A stretch of 47,422 bases of DNA, taken from NCBI GenBank assembly GCA_018649625.1, contig JABIHN010000055.1, positions 1-47,422 of the forward strand. Reading direction: 5' to 3'. This document shows positions 14,952 to 23,261 of the stretch, one piece after another (position 1 is the stretch's first letter; each line of letters starts with the position of its first letter). The notes under the pieces are model-generated. The model saw nothing but the letters and a program-made list of their open reading frames with translations. It was not told the origin of the DNA and did no database searches. The translations under genes and the position numbers were made by a program. The DNA comes from Fidelibacterota bacterium (lineage in GTDB: Bacteria > Fidelibacterota > Marinisomatia > Marinisomatales > UBA1611).

Positions 14952-16154
14952 ATGAAAAAATCAGAATATTCAGGTCAATTGCCCCCTACGTATGACAAGG
15001 TAATTCGTCATGATATCTTTCCAGAACCCACCCATGATGAAACTGCGCGATTTAATTTTATTGCTAGCTTAAATCAGCATTTAGCCGGAGTGGCTGCCGG
15101 AAATAAAATCGTATATGAGAAAAGGTTAAAACCGAATTTCAATAAAGAGAATGGTCGGGATTTTGAGAATAGGCACGAAGTTCATCGCGCATTAAAGAAA
15201 GACCCTTATTGGAAAACATGGTCAGCACTTCGTAGAAATACAATGGAAATGAGACAGCAAGCTGGACGGTCTGTTGTGCTGCGTCAAATTGATGAGCTCA
15301 ATGAAAAAGCTGAAATATTGAATAAAGGAAAATCTACTCTACAATTAAATTCTGAAATTAAATCACCCAGATATGCTTCCGCAGTAGATATTCATCTTCA
15401 AGTAGGTGGATATGATACCGAGTTAGTGGAAGGTGATATTTCTGTCGGAGCCAACTATGATTCTGGAATTTTTGTTACAACAACCGGTGGTGTTGGACCA
15501 GGAATTGATGGAGGAGGAAGAGCAGTGGCAACTGCAGTAAAACAGAAATTTCCTGATTTCAAACCAAAACGTATTTTGGATGTTGGCTGTACAATCGGGC
15601 ATAATGTGTTGCCCATAGCTAAAGCATATCCAGATGCAGAAGTGATTGCAATAGATACTGGAGCGCCTGTATTGCGATATGGGCATGCCCGGGCACAAGC
15701 ATTAGGTGTAAACAATGTTACTTTTATTCAAGCTGATGTAGAAAATTTGGATTATGAAGATGGATATTTTGATTGGATACAAACTACAATGTTTTTACAT
15801 GAGCTTTCTTCAAAATCCATTCGAAAAATAATGAGTGAATTGGGAAGAATGCTTAAACCCGGAGGTCTTTTACTCCAAGTGGAACAGCCTAATTACACTC
15901 CAAAAATGGATTTGCTGGAACAAGCGATTCGAGATTGGGACTGTTGGTATAATAATGAACCTTTTTGGTCTAAAATGCATGGAATGGATACAAAAGAAAT
16001 TATGCGCATGGGCGGTTTTAAAGACGAAGATTATATGGAATTCCAAGCGGCTGCCAATACGGATAATGGCGATGTAACCAAACCGGCAAAATCCGTATCT
16101 GAAGATTATGGAAGGGAAGCACTTTGGACTGTTTTTGGAGCATGGAAATCATGA
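14952..16154 (+). CDS. Class I SAM-dependent methyltransferase, unknown substrate
   Basis: The ATG at 14952 follows AAAAGGAG by about 7 bases and gives a 400-residue protein. Residues 207-237 form a Rossmann SAM-binding start (I-L-D-V-G-C-T-I-G-H-N, then a beta-strand ending V-I-A-I-D), followed by Q-A-D-V-E-N and a L-K-P-G-G-L-L-L strand. The first about 200 residues are unlike common small-molecule methyltransferases and include a Gly-rich stretch (T-T-T-G-G-V-G-P-G-I-D-G-G-G). That N-terminal half may bind the substrate. The stop overlaps the start of the small helical gene by ATGA. Substrate is not recognised; no radical-SAM or DNA-methylase motif is seen. Confidence 0.75.
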   Translation: MKKSEYSGQLPPTYDKVIRHDIFPEPTHDETARFNFIASLNQHLAGVAAGNKIVYEKRLKPNFNKENGRDFENRHEVHRALKKDPYWKTWSALRRNTMEMRQQAGRSVVLRQIDELNEKAEILNKGKSTLQLNSEIKSPRYASAVDIHLQVGGYDTELVEGDISVGANYDSGIFVTTTGGVGPGIDGGGRAVATAVKQKFPDFKPKRILDVGCTIGHNVLPIAKAYPDAEVIAIDTGAPVLRYGHARAQALGVNNVTFIQADVENLDYEDGYFDWIQTTMFLHELSSKSIRKIMSELGRMLKPGGLLLQVEQPNYTPKMDLLEQAIRDWDCWYNNEPFWSKMHGMDTKEIMRMGGFKDEDYMEFQAAANTDNGDVTKPAKSVSEDYGREALWTVFGAWKS

Positions 16155-16522
16155 AAAAACTTAATGTAGATTATATCGCAGATGCAGGGAAAAAAGCAAA
16201 AGGGAAGCGTCCGTGGTTTTTGGATAATCCAGAAGTAGAAAAAGTATTATCAATCACTATGGCCATCGCAGGAGAATTAGCTGTGGCCCGAGAAAGATTA
16301 GATACGTTAGAGCGTATTTTAGAATCTAAAGGTATCATGAATCGTGATGAAATTGAATCGTTTATTCCATCAGAAAATGATGCTAATGAACGTCAAACAT
16401 GGCACGCAGAATATTTGGCACGTATAATGCGAATAATTCAACAAGATAGGGAAGCATTAGAAACAGCTCCTGACATGAATGAAGCCGTAGAAGATTTAGT
16501 CAAAGAATTCACGGAAGAATAA
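16151..16522 (+). CDS. Small helical protein paired with the methyltransferase (unknown)
   Basis: A 123-residue, charged, mostly helical protein with no signal peptide or membrane segment. The start ATG at 16151 overlaps the stop of the methyltransferase gene (ATGA), which implies translational coupling and perhaps a complex. A heptad-like stretch (A-G-E-L-A-V-A-R-E-R-L-D-T-L-E-R-I-L) around 37-55 suggests a short coiled coil. No known family was recognised. A role as accessory subunit or stabiliser of the methyltransferase is inferred only from the overlap. Confidence 0.6.
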   Translation: MKKLNVDYIADAGKKAKGKRPWFLDNPEVEKVLSITMAIAGELAVARERLDTLERILESKGIMNRDEIESFIPSENDANERQTWHAEYLARIMRIIQQDREALETAPDMNEAVEDLVKEFTEE

Positions 16523-16530
16523 ATCCTTTT

Positions 16531-17415
16531 ATGAAATTCACTATCCTTGGAGCAACGGGCCAAATAGGTTCTCAAATAACACAATCTTTACTAGATCTTG
16601 GGCACGACGTTCGAGCAGTAAGTCGAAGTCAAGAATCGTTAGAATCAATTTTATCAAAAGGGGCAGAACCTTTTGTAAGTCATTTAGATGATTCGCAAAA
16701 ATTAACGGAAGCATTTTCAGATGTGGATGGTGCTTTTACACTCATCCCCCCAGACTTATCTGCTCCAAATGTTCGAGAGTTTATGCGTCAAACAAGCAAA
16801 GCTCAAGCAAGCGCGATTAAAAATTCTGGAATTAATCGAGTAGCTATATTGAGTAGTATCGGTGCACATATATCGGATAACGATAGTCATATCTCGGGGC
16901 ATTATGAACATGAACAGCGATTGGCTACTCTCACGGATGTTGATTTGCATATTTTTCGTCCGGATTATTTTATGGAGAATGTTTTATTTAGTGCGGGAAC
17001 CATACAAAATATGAATTTCTGGTCATCTCCCATAAAAGCCGATTTACCATTAAATATGACAGCGACGAAGGATATTGCAGCCAATGTTGTTTCTGCATTA
17101 ATTGGAGAACAAGAACCGGGTGTGAAAGAATTATTGGGCCACGAATCCATGACTTGCCAAGAAGCCACAACCATCATGGCAGATACGCTAAATATACCTA
17201 ATTTGAAATATGTGGAATCCACTTATGAAGATACGAAAAATGCCATTATTCAATATAGGGGAGCATCTGAAAATTATACCGACGATTTAATTAACATGTA
17301 TAAAGCATATAATGAAGGTATTTTGGTTCCTGAACATTCCCGATCTGTTTCTAATACGACACCTACCAGTTTCAGAGATTTTACTGAATCATCTTTAGCT
17401 TTTTTAAAAATATAA
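16531..17415 (+). CDS. NmrA-like NAD(P)-binding protein (atypical SDR)
   Basis: A 294-residue protein starting M-K-F-T-I-L-G-A-T-G-Q-I-G-S-Q-I, the dinucleotide-binding loop of atypical short-chain dehydrogenases. The layout (V-D-G-A-F-T-L-I-P-P strand, then L-S-S-I-G and H-E-Q-R-L) fits the NmrA/quinone-oxidoreductase QorB-like group, which often lacks the classical Y-x3-K pair. It follows the small helical gene by 8 bases and probably shares its transcript. It could be a reductase acting on a product of the methyltransferase, or a redox sensor like NmrA. Its stop abuts the stop of the convergent cytochrome gene with no base between. Confidence 0.78.
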   Translation: MKFTILGATGQIGSQITQSLLDLGHDVRAVSRSQESLESILSKGAEPFVSHLDDSQKLTEAFSDVDGAFTLIPPDLSAPNVREFMRQTSKAQASAIKNSGINRVAILSSIGAHISDNDSHISGHYEHEQRLATLTDVDLHIFRPDYFMENVLFSAGTIQNMNFWSSPIKADLPLNMTATKDIAANVVSALIGEQEPGVKELLGHESMTCQEATTIMADTLNIPNLKYVESTYEDTKNAIIQYRGASENYTDDLINMYKAYNEGILVPEHSRSVSNTTPTSFRDFTESSLAFLKI

Positions 17416-18366
17416 TTATTTCACTCCGTATTTTTCTACTCGATTTGTAATGGGTGGTAGTGTGTGCAAATAATCATAAATAGCTCCAAGGTCATTTTCT
17501 GTCATCCCAGCAAATTGAGTCCATGCCATTGGAGTATCAGACTCTCGAGCACCTTTCGGAATGAGAATCGTTTTTGAATCTTTTGAATCAAAAGCTTTAA
17601 AAATACCGATAAAATTTTCTCTGCTCTTATTCCCAATACCTGTTTCTAAATCTGGCGTTAAATTTGATGACCGAATAATTTCATCACCCGAAAGGGGATG
17701 AACTAACCCGCCGGCGTAAAACATTTCCGGGTTTGGTTTCCCATTAGTTTGTGGAGTATGGCATCTCGCGCAAACGCCCGATAAATATTTACCATGTTCA
17801 ATTGTATTACTCGAATCGGGTTTTTGGATAAAGGTTGCAGGTTTAGGCATCAATCGAACCATAACATTTGCCCATAATTTTGTATCACGTTTTGGAACAT
17901 CGTTTTTAATAGACGGTAATGTTCGTAAATAAGTAATAACCGAATACACATCTTCTAAATCTTTTGATCCGTATAATGTGTAAGGATGGAATGGAAATAA
18001 TGCATCGCCGTTTTTATTTAGGCCTTCTGTAATTGCACGGAGTAATTCACCATCAGTCCAATTGTCAATTTTATGTGGCGTTATATTGGATGCATAAATT
18101 TTTCCAAATTCGCTATCAAAAAGGAGTCCGCCCATACCTTCAGTTCCAGGCTTAACCGGATCTGAATAAAATTGATCATTTTTTTGAGAGTGACACTCCA
18201 TACAGACCCAAACATGATTGGCTAAATAATCTCCCCGAGCAACTCGTTCTGTTGTCGTTTCAATATTAATGTTTAAAGGGGCATCAACTTTTGTTGGGAT
18301 TATTTTTGGCCCAATAGCCAAAATTAATAAAATAAAAACAAACGATCCGAACCCTATTTTACGCAT
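17416..18366 (-). CDS. Diheme c-type cytochrome, alcohol-dehydrogenase-subunit-like
   Basis: A 316-residue protein with an N-terminal hydrophobic anchor or signal (about 6-20) and two class I heme domains: CMECH at 55-59 and CARCH at 199-203. After each heme motif is N-I-T-P or N-L-T-P-D, and the first domain has W-T-D-G-E-L and a P-F-H-P-Y segment, as in the cytochrome subunits of membrane alcohol/aldehyde dehydrogenases and related proteins. Those subunits carry electrons from a periplasmic dehydrogenase to the chain. It is the last gene of the catabolic cluster, 17 bases after the small dehydratase subunit, and its partner dehydrogenase is not obvious. It is also a possible electron acceptor for the cytochrome-less PuuD. 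Confidence 0.85.
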   Translation of the reverse strand: MRKIGFGSFVFILLILAIGPKIIPTKVDAPLNINIETTTERVARGDYLANHVWVCMECHSQKNDQFYSDPVKPGTEGMGGLLFDSEFGKIYASNITPHKIDNWTDGELLRAITEGLNKNGDALFPFHPYTLYGSKDLEDVYSVITYLRTLPSIKNDVPKRDTKLWANVMVRLMPKPATFIQKPDSSNTIEHGKYLSGVCARCHTPQTNGKPNPEMFYAGGLVHPLSGDEIIRSSNLTPDLETGIGNKSRENFIGIFKAFDSKDSKTILIPKGARESDTPMAWTQFAGMTENDLGAIYDYLHTLPPITNRVEKYGVK

Positions 18367-18383
18367 TTATTATTTCTATCAAA

Positions 18384-18869
18384 TTACAATGAATATGTCT
18401 TGTGATTTTTTAAATAGGAGACCAATCCACCTGCATTTAATATATCAATCATGATTTGTGGTAGGGGAGTCGAAGAATATTTCGTATTTCCATCCACCAC
18501 TTTTCCCGATTCTAATTCTATAAGGAGACGTGAGTCATTCGAAATATTATGTTCCGGGATTTCCAATATGGGTAACCCAATGTTGATGGCATTTCGATAA
18601 AAAATACGTGAAAATGAGCGAGCAATGACAATAGAAATTCCAGACACTTTTAAAGCAATGGGTGCTTGCTCACGAGAAGAGCCGCAGCCGAAATTCCAAC
18701 CGCCCACTAAAATATCTCCTTGTTGAACTTTATTTTTAAAATCAGGATCTAAATCTTCCAAACAGTGATTAGCGAATGTAGACATATCCAGCGTTTTTGT
18801 ATATTTACCGGGTATGATTCTATCCGTGTCAATATTATCTATGTCATATAAATGAACGTTACCAACCAT
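18384..18869 (-). CDS. leuD: 3-isopropylmalate dehydratase-type small subunit (LeuD family)
   Basis: A 161-residue swivel-domain subunit. D-I-D-T-D-x-I-I-P-G near residue 13 and G-C-G-S-S-R-E-Q-A at 61-69 are the LeuD/HacB hallmarks; the S-S-R-E segment supplies the catalytic Ser and a substrate-binding Arg. The length fits the short archaeal/thermophile-type LeuD (about 160-170) rather than the 200-residue E. coli form. It starts 2 bases after the large-subunit stop. In this context, amid catabolic genes and without other leucine-synthesis genes, a hydro-lyase acting on another branched malate or homologue is more likely than leucine synthesis. Confidence 0.85.
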   Translation of the reverse strand: MVGNVHLYDIDNIDTDRIIPGKYTKTLDMSTFANHCLEDLDPDFKNKVQQGDILVGGWNFGCGSSREQAPIALKVSGISIVIARSFSRIFYRNAINIGLPILEIPEHNISNDSRLLIELESGKVVDGNTKYSSTPLPQIMIDILNAGGLVSYLKNHKTYSL

Positions 18870-18871
18870 GT

Positions 18872-20104
18872 TTATTTGTTTTCTTTTGGATCAGTAATTA
18901 CACCGGTCAAGGCTGATGCAGCAACGACAGCAGGCGATGCTAAAAAAACGTTTGAATTTGGATTTCCCATTCTACCGGGGAAATTCCGATTTGCAGTAGA
19001 AAGAATGACATCATCATTTCCCGGAATACCTAAATGTGTTCCAACGCAAGGTCCGCATCCGGGTGGAATAAATGTGGCACCAGCTTCAGATAATACATTC
19101 ATAGTGCCATCTGCCATCGCTTGATTTAGAATATTTCTAGATGCAGGAGTAATGAGCATTCGAACGTTTGGCGCAAGTTGCTTTCCTTTCATAATGGACG
19201 AAGCTAATTGTAAATCTTCCAAGCGGCCATTCGTGCAAGTTCCAATAAATGCCATATCAATTTTTGTTCCTATAACATCATCAATATCACAGATATTATC
19301 TGGTGAATGTGGTTTGGCTATTTTTGGTCGAATTGTTGATACATCAATAATTATTGATTGTGAGTATTCCGCATCTGGATCAGGTAAAACAGGTTCAAAA
19401 TCATAAGGAAGTTTCAGTCCGGTAGTTTCAAAAAGTCCTGATTTTCCACCCATTTCCACCGCCATATTGGCAATGGTCATTCGGTCACCTAAAGAAAGGG
19501 TGTTTAAAGTTGTGCCGGAATATTCCAATGATTTATACGTGGCACCATTTAATCCAATTCGTCCCACAATTTCTAAAATGATATCTTTTGCTGTAATGCC
19601 AGGATTGGGTTTCCCATTTAATATGATTTGAATACTTTCAGGCACTTTTAGCCACGTTTTTCCTGTAAGCATAATTGCCGCTAAATCAGTTGATCCTACG
19701 CCTGTAGAAAAAGCACCAAGAGCACCATATGTTACGCTGTGCGAATCAGCTCCAATAACCAATTGCCCGGGCTTTACATGTTCTTCTTCCACCATAATTT
19801 GATGACAAATACCAGACCCTTCATCATATAATATTGAATGGGTGCGCTTTGCAAATTCTCGCATCTGTTTATGAAGATTTGCAATACGTTCATTGGGAGC
19901 AGGCGCAGCGTGATCAATCACAAAAATAGTTTTTTCAGGATTCCATGGCTTAACGCCACCCATTTCTTTAAACGCTTTCAATGCCAATGGGGCTGTTGTG
20001 TCTGAAGCCATTGCACTATCCACATCAACAATGGTCAATTCTCCCGCTTTTACATCATGACCCGCATGAGTAGAAAGAATTTTTTCTGTTATTGTTTGTC
20101 CCAT
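18872..20104 (-). CDS. leuC: 3-isopropylmalate dehydratase-type large subunit (LeuC family)
   Basis: This 410-residue aconitase-fold subunit carries H-Q-I-M-V-E, G-A-D-S-H-S-V-T-Y-G-A-L-G, I-G-T-C-T-N-G-R and P-P-G-C-G-P-C-V-G-T-H. The Cys in the third motif and the two in the fourth bind the [4Fe-4S] cluster. The length fits the short LeuC/HacA type (about 420), not the 470-residue form. ATG at 20104 (M-G-Q-T-I-T-E-K) was chosen because it matches the family start; a longer frame from a TTG at 20131 would begin inside a palindromic repeat. It pairs with the small subunit that follows. Substrate could be a methyl- or isopropyl-substituted malate, homocitrate or citramalate. Confidence 0.88.
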   Translation of the reverse strand: MGQTITEKILSTHAGHDVKAGELTIVDVDSAMASDTTAPLALKAFKEMGGVKPWNPEKTIFVIDHAAPAPNERIANLHKQMREFAKRTHSILYDEGSGICHQIMVEEEHVKPGQLVIGADSHSVTYGALGAFSTGVGSTDLAAIMLTGKTWLKVPESIQIILNGKPNPGITAKDIILEIVGRIGLNGATYKSLEYSGTTLNTLSLGDRMTIANMAVEMGGKSGLFETTGLKLPYDFEPVLPDPDAEYSQSIIIDVSTIRPKIAKPHSPDNICDIDDVIGTKIDMAFIGTCTNGRLEDLQLASSIMKGKQLAPNVRMLITPASRNILNQAMADGTMNVLSEAGATFIPPGCGPCVGTHLGIPGNDDVILSTANRNFPGRMGNPNSNVFLASPAVVAASALTGVITDPKENK

Positions 20105-20114
20105 ATTATAAGCT

Positions 20115-20250
20115 TGCCACAAAGACACCAAGATTCGAAGGTATTGTAAAATAAAATGATAAGAGTCTTTGCGAAAGTTTTGAACTTCCGCAAAGTTGAT
20201 AATAAATAATGTTGTCTTTATTCATCATTTTCCTTTGAGACTTCGTGGCT
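20115..20250. repeat. Palindromic intergenic repeat, family 1 (longest copy)
   Basis: The left end GCCACAAAGACACCAAG (20115-20131) pairs imperfectly with the right end CCTTTGAGACTTCGTGGC (20232-20249). Inside is a second hairpin, CTTTGCGAAAG (20167-20177) against CTTCCGCAAAG (20185-20195). It fills the gap between the HMG-CoA-lyase-like stop (20252) and the LeuC start. Related copies are at 21167, 23187 and 32142. Confidence 0.75.
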
Positions 20251-20251
20251 A

Positions 20252-21145
20252 TCATTTGATTTTATATAATTTCCCAGAAAAATAATTATCACCTATTATA
20301 GGAACCAACGATTGCGAAACAGCGGCAACTTTTTGTAAATCAATCCCTGTTTCAATGCCTAATTCATGGAATAAATGCACTGTATCTTCCGTGGCAATAT
20401 TTCCGGTAGCTCCTTTGATAAAAGGACATCCGCCAATGCCACCCAGAGCCGAATCAAATTGATTTATACCCATATCTAAAGCAGCGACGACATTAGCCAA
20501 TCCCAACCCACGTGTATCATGCAAATGTAAAACAATTGGTGTATCTCCTGAATGGGGGAGAATTTGGTCTAAAATTTTCTTAATTGTATTTGGATTTCCC
20601 ATTCCAGTTGAATCAGACAAGGATAATGTATCCACTCCCAAATTCAAGATGAATTTTGACATATTAACAATTCGTTCTATGGGCGGAATCCCATCATAAA
20701 CACATCCCCAAACTGCTTGGAGTCCAGCGCGAACATCCAATCCATTTGTTTTTGCCAATTGAATCATGGATTTCAAGTTTGCCATAGCATCATCCAATGT
20801 CATATTTGCATTTTTTTTGCTGTGGGTTTCACTTGTGGAAATAGACACTTCTATCCGGGGAAGCCCTGCATCAATTGCTCGTTCTACTCCACGGTTATTT
20901 AAAGCGAGTCCGCTGAATATTACATCATTCGTTTTTGGTAAACGTGCGCATATATCTTCTGCAGCTGCCATTTGCGGCACCCACTTTGGATGAACAAATG
21001 AAGCTACTTGAATTTGTTTAATTCCGGCATCCACAAGACCACGAATCATAGATAATTTTTGATCCGTTGAGATCGGTTCTGAAATGCTTTGCAAGCCGTC
21101 TCTTGGTCCAACTTCAGTTAGTATGATTTGATTTGGATAATTCAC
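20252..21145 (-). CDS. HMG-CoA-lyase-like enzyme (possible citramalyl-CoA lyase)
   Basis: A 297-residue TIM-barrel lyase starting with GTG at 21145. E-V-G-P-R-D-G-L-Q (11-19) holds the catalytic Arg15 and metal-binding Asp16; L-H-L-H-D-T-R-G (H207, H209) gives the other metal ligands; G-G-I-G-G-C-P-F ends at the loop Cys240, followed by G-A-T-G-N-I-A-T-E-D. These are the active-site elements of HMG-CoA lyase, which cleaves 3-hydroxy-3-methylglutaryl-CoA to acetoacetate and acetyl-CoA. The same fold includes (R)-citramalyl-CoA lyase. With two aconitase-type dehydratases and a class III CoA-transferase nearby, cleavage of a citramalyl-CoA-like thioester is a plausible alternative. Confidence 0.88.
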   Translation of the reverse strand: MNYPNQIILTEVGPRDGLQSISEPISTDQKLSMIRGLVDAGIKQIQVASFVHPKWVPQMAAAEDICARLPKTNDVIFSGLALNNRGVERAIDAGLPRIEVSISTSETHSKKNANMTLDDAMANLKSMIQLAKTNGLDVRAGLQAVWGCVYDGIPPIERIVNMSKFILNLGVDTLSLSDSTGMGNPNTIKKILDQILPHSGDTPIVLHLHDTRGLGLANVVAALDMGINQFDSALGGIGGCPFIKGATGNIATEDTVHLFHELGIETGIDLQKVAAVSQSLVPIIGDNYFSGKLYKIK

Positions 21146-21166
21146 TTATTTAGTCCATCTAATATT

Positions 21167-21256
21167 GCCGCGAAGTCTTCAAGACTCGAAGTTGTATATA
21201 TTTGAATAAGATTCTTTTTTTCTTTCCCTTCGTGCATCTTTACGTTCTTTGCGGCT
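21167..21256. repeat. Palindromic intergenic repeat, family 1
   Basis: GCCGCGAAGTCTTCAAGAC (from 21167) and the right end CTTTACGTTCTTTGCGGC (to 21255) form an imperfect inverted repeat. It lies in the gap between the DUF1330-like stop (21267) and the GTG start of the lyase. It is the most diverged copy, with GCCGC in place of GCCAC at the ends. Confidence 0.65.
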
Positions 21257-21266
21257 AAAAAGCTCA

Positions 21267-21911
21267 TCAATCTAAATTCAGAACTCTTGGTTTAAACATA
21301 CCCAATTCAGCATCTGTATAAGATGCGTGGCGTTTTTCTGCAATTTTTTGATATTCTGGATCATTGAAAAAAGCGTCTGCTTCATTCGCAGTAGGAAACT
21401 TAAGTAGACTATTAATTTCAAAGCTCGGGTCTGCGTATGATTTATTTAATCCTTTTCCGCCTGCCAATAAACTTAATCCGAAATTCTTTGCAATTCCTAA
21501 TACGCCATGTAAATACGCCTGGTATTGCTCTTCTGTCCCAGGAATCAAATTGGCAAAACTGGCAACAACACATTCCGTATCATTTTCTGTAATGGGCATT
21601 CCCACTTTAAAGACAGAAATATGAACTTCTTCATAACTTGGATCTCTATATTTTTCTTTTATTTCGATGTATTCAGGATCGAGAAAATATCCATCACAAT
21701 TTTCTTCTGTTTCGAATGAAATAACAATAGTTAATGGAAGTGTCACATCAAGATACTCTCGTGTAAGTGTATCTCCAACGGCTAAGACTTTAGCGCCATA
21801 TTTTTTAGCGATTGGCGTGGATGCTTCTAAATATTTGCCATAAATCTCTTTACTTCCTTCGGCAAGTTTTCCGCGTAAAACAACGACAATTGAATGTGCG
21901 TTTTCAGACAT
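21267..21911 (-). CDS. Tandem DUF1330-like (dimeric alpha+beta barrel) protein
   Basis: A 214-residue soluble protein made of two similar halves, about 6-103 and 112-210. Each half has a beta-strand, a Y-xx-Y-L helix, a G-G/V-G-D/K strand, an L-x-F strand and an F-x-D-P-E-Y helix (L-D-P-E-Y at 76-80; N-D-P-E-Y in the second half). Single-domain DUF1330 proteins pair into ferredoxin-like barrels; here one chain can make the whole barrel. AAGGAT precedes the ATG. No catalytic residues are known for the family. It lies between a carrier gene and the lyase gene, so a role in handling a pathway intermediate is inferred. Confidence 0.72.
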   Translation of the reverse strand: MSENAHSIVVVLRGKLAEGSKEIYGKYLEASTPIAKKYGAKVLAVGDTLTREYLDVTLPLTIVISFETEENCDGYFLDPEYIEIKEKYRDPSYEEVHISVFKVGMPITENDTECVVASFANLIPGTEEQYQAYLHGVLGIAKNFGLSLLAGGKGLNKSYADPSFEINSLLKFPTANEADAFFNDPEYQKIAEKRHASYTDAELGMFKPRVLNLD

Positions 21912-21920
21912 ATTTAATCC

Positions 21921-23162
21921 TTATGCAGTTTGAGTTTTATTAGATGAATTTTTTACCAAGAAGGATAATATAAATGCTATCCCGACTAATACGGCAATCA
22001 CATTAAATGCTAACGTGTATGACCCTGTTTTGTCATATAAAACGCCCGTGAGCCACATACCCATTCCGCCACCAAACGCATCCAAAATGGACATGGTCCC
22101 CATAATTTTTCCGAATGCTTTCATGCCGAAAATATGAGCAGTCAAAATTTGGAGCAATGTATAGAGTCCGCCCCAACCGAGACCGATGAGAATGACTGCA
22201 GGCCATAATAGTGATTGTGGGTCAATAACCAAAACCACCACGCCAGCAAACATGGTTCCAATATTAATATTAAAAACTTTTCGTTTATCCATATGATCTG
22301 ATAAAAATCCGAAGAAAAATTTTCCTACTAAAGCTAATCCAAATAAAACAGAGAGACCCGATGCCGCTGTTTGGGGAGTATGTCCTTGTCCAAGCATGAA
22401 TAAAAACATATGATCAGCCAAAGCTAGAATTGCATAGAAAGTGCACATGGCAATAATGGTTAATTCCCAGAATTTTCGGTTTCTCATGGCTTCGCCATAT
22501 TCCATTCCACCTTTTTCTATGTGGGCTGCTGTAGAATCATCCGATTCATCTTCTTTGACTCCGTCTGGTTTATCTCCAATATCTGATGGATATTCTTTAA
22601 TGATAAAAAGGACTATCGGAATTAGAATAAGTGGAATGATAGCAAGATAAACAAAAGAAGGTCGCCATTGAAATATGGATATCAACTGAACATTGATTTT
22701 CGGAACAATCATATTGCCTAAACTTGTTCCCATGAGAATGAGTCCAAGAGCCGTTCCACGTCGTTTATTAAACCAACGCGATACCAACATAACATTGACC
22801 ACGAGTCCCGCAGATGCTAAAGCACCTGCAAAAAGGATATGAATCATATATACATGAGTAAGCGACGCAACTTTGGAATAGAAAAAATATCCCATAGCCA
22901 AAAGAAAAATACCCACAATCATCAATGGTCGCACACCATGTTTATCTGCCAAGGCACCCATAAACGGCGCCAATAGCCCTGCGAATAAAAAAGTGATTAG
23001 CCCTTTGAGCTTATAATCTCCAACTGTCCATCCAAACTCACCCAGGATTTCTTTATCAAAGACACTCAACCCACCTAAAGTGTAGGCTTGGGATATAAAT
23101 AGTATTGCAAAGGATGATAGAACAATAATCCATCCGTAAAAGAATTTAGATTTAGCTGACAT
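21921..23162 (-). CDS. MFS transporter, monocarboxylate/oxalate-formate type
   Basis: A 413-residue protein with 12 predicted helices. It opens with F-Y-G-W-I-I-V, the usual start of OFA/MCT-like carriers, and has the G-A-L-A-D-K-H-G-V-R loop after helix 2 and V-S-R-W-F-N-K-R-R-G-T-A-L-G in the first half. These carriers move small organic acids with protons or by exchange. GGAGA lies before the ATG. It sits between the aldehyde dehydrogenase and DUF1330-like genes in the catabolic cluster and is the only importer in that minus-strand run, so it probably brings in the pathway substrate or exports an acid product. Confidence 0.85.
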   Translation of the reverse strand: MSAKSKFFYGWIIVLSSFAILFISQAYTLGGLSVFDKEILGEFGWTVGDYKLKGLITFLFAGLLAPFMGALADKHGVRPLMIVGIFLLAMGYFFYSKVASLTHVYMIHILFAGALASAGLVVNVMLVSRWFNKRRGTALGLILMGTSLGNMIVPKINVQLISIFQWRPSFVYLAIIPLILIPIVLFIIKEYPSDIGDKPDGVKEDESDDSTAAHIEKGGMEYGEAMRNRKFWELTIIAMCTFYAILALADHMFLFMLGQGHTPQTAASGLSVLFGLALVGKFFFGFLSDHMDKRKVFNINIGTMFAGVVVLVIDPQSLLWPAVILIGLGWGGLYTLLQILTAHIFGMKAFGKIMGTMSILDAFGGGMGMWLTGVLYDKTGSYTLAFNVIAVLVGIAFILSFLVKNSSNKTQTA

Positions 23163-23186
23163 AGATTCTCCATTTTTTAATTATTT

Positions 23187-23257
23187 GCCACGAAGTCTCA
23201 AAGACACAAAGAAAAAAAGTTGTTAATATAAACTTCGTGTCTTGGTGCCTTTGTGGC
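23187..23257. repeat. Palindromic intergenic repeat, family 1
   Basis: GCCACGAAGTCTCAAAGACA (23187-23206) and CTTCGTGTCTTGGTGCCTTT-GTGGC (ending 23257) are near-complementary ends of a 71-bp inverted repeat. It lies 4 bases after the aldehyde dehydrogenase stop codon and before the MFS start. It is almost the same as the copy at 32142. Confidence 0.8.
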
Positions 23258-23261
23258 AATT

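Noticed and set aside
18384-20104. Leucine biosynthesis locus
   Set aside because: No leuA or leuB gene is nearby and the pair lies in a catabolic cluster with a second, diverged pair; the family is clear but the leucine role is not supported.
20105-20131. TTG start adding nine residues to the LeuC-like subunit
   Set aside because: The extra codons lie in a family 1 palindromic repeat, and the ATG at 20104 gives the usual family start.
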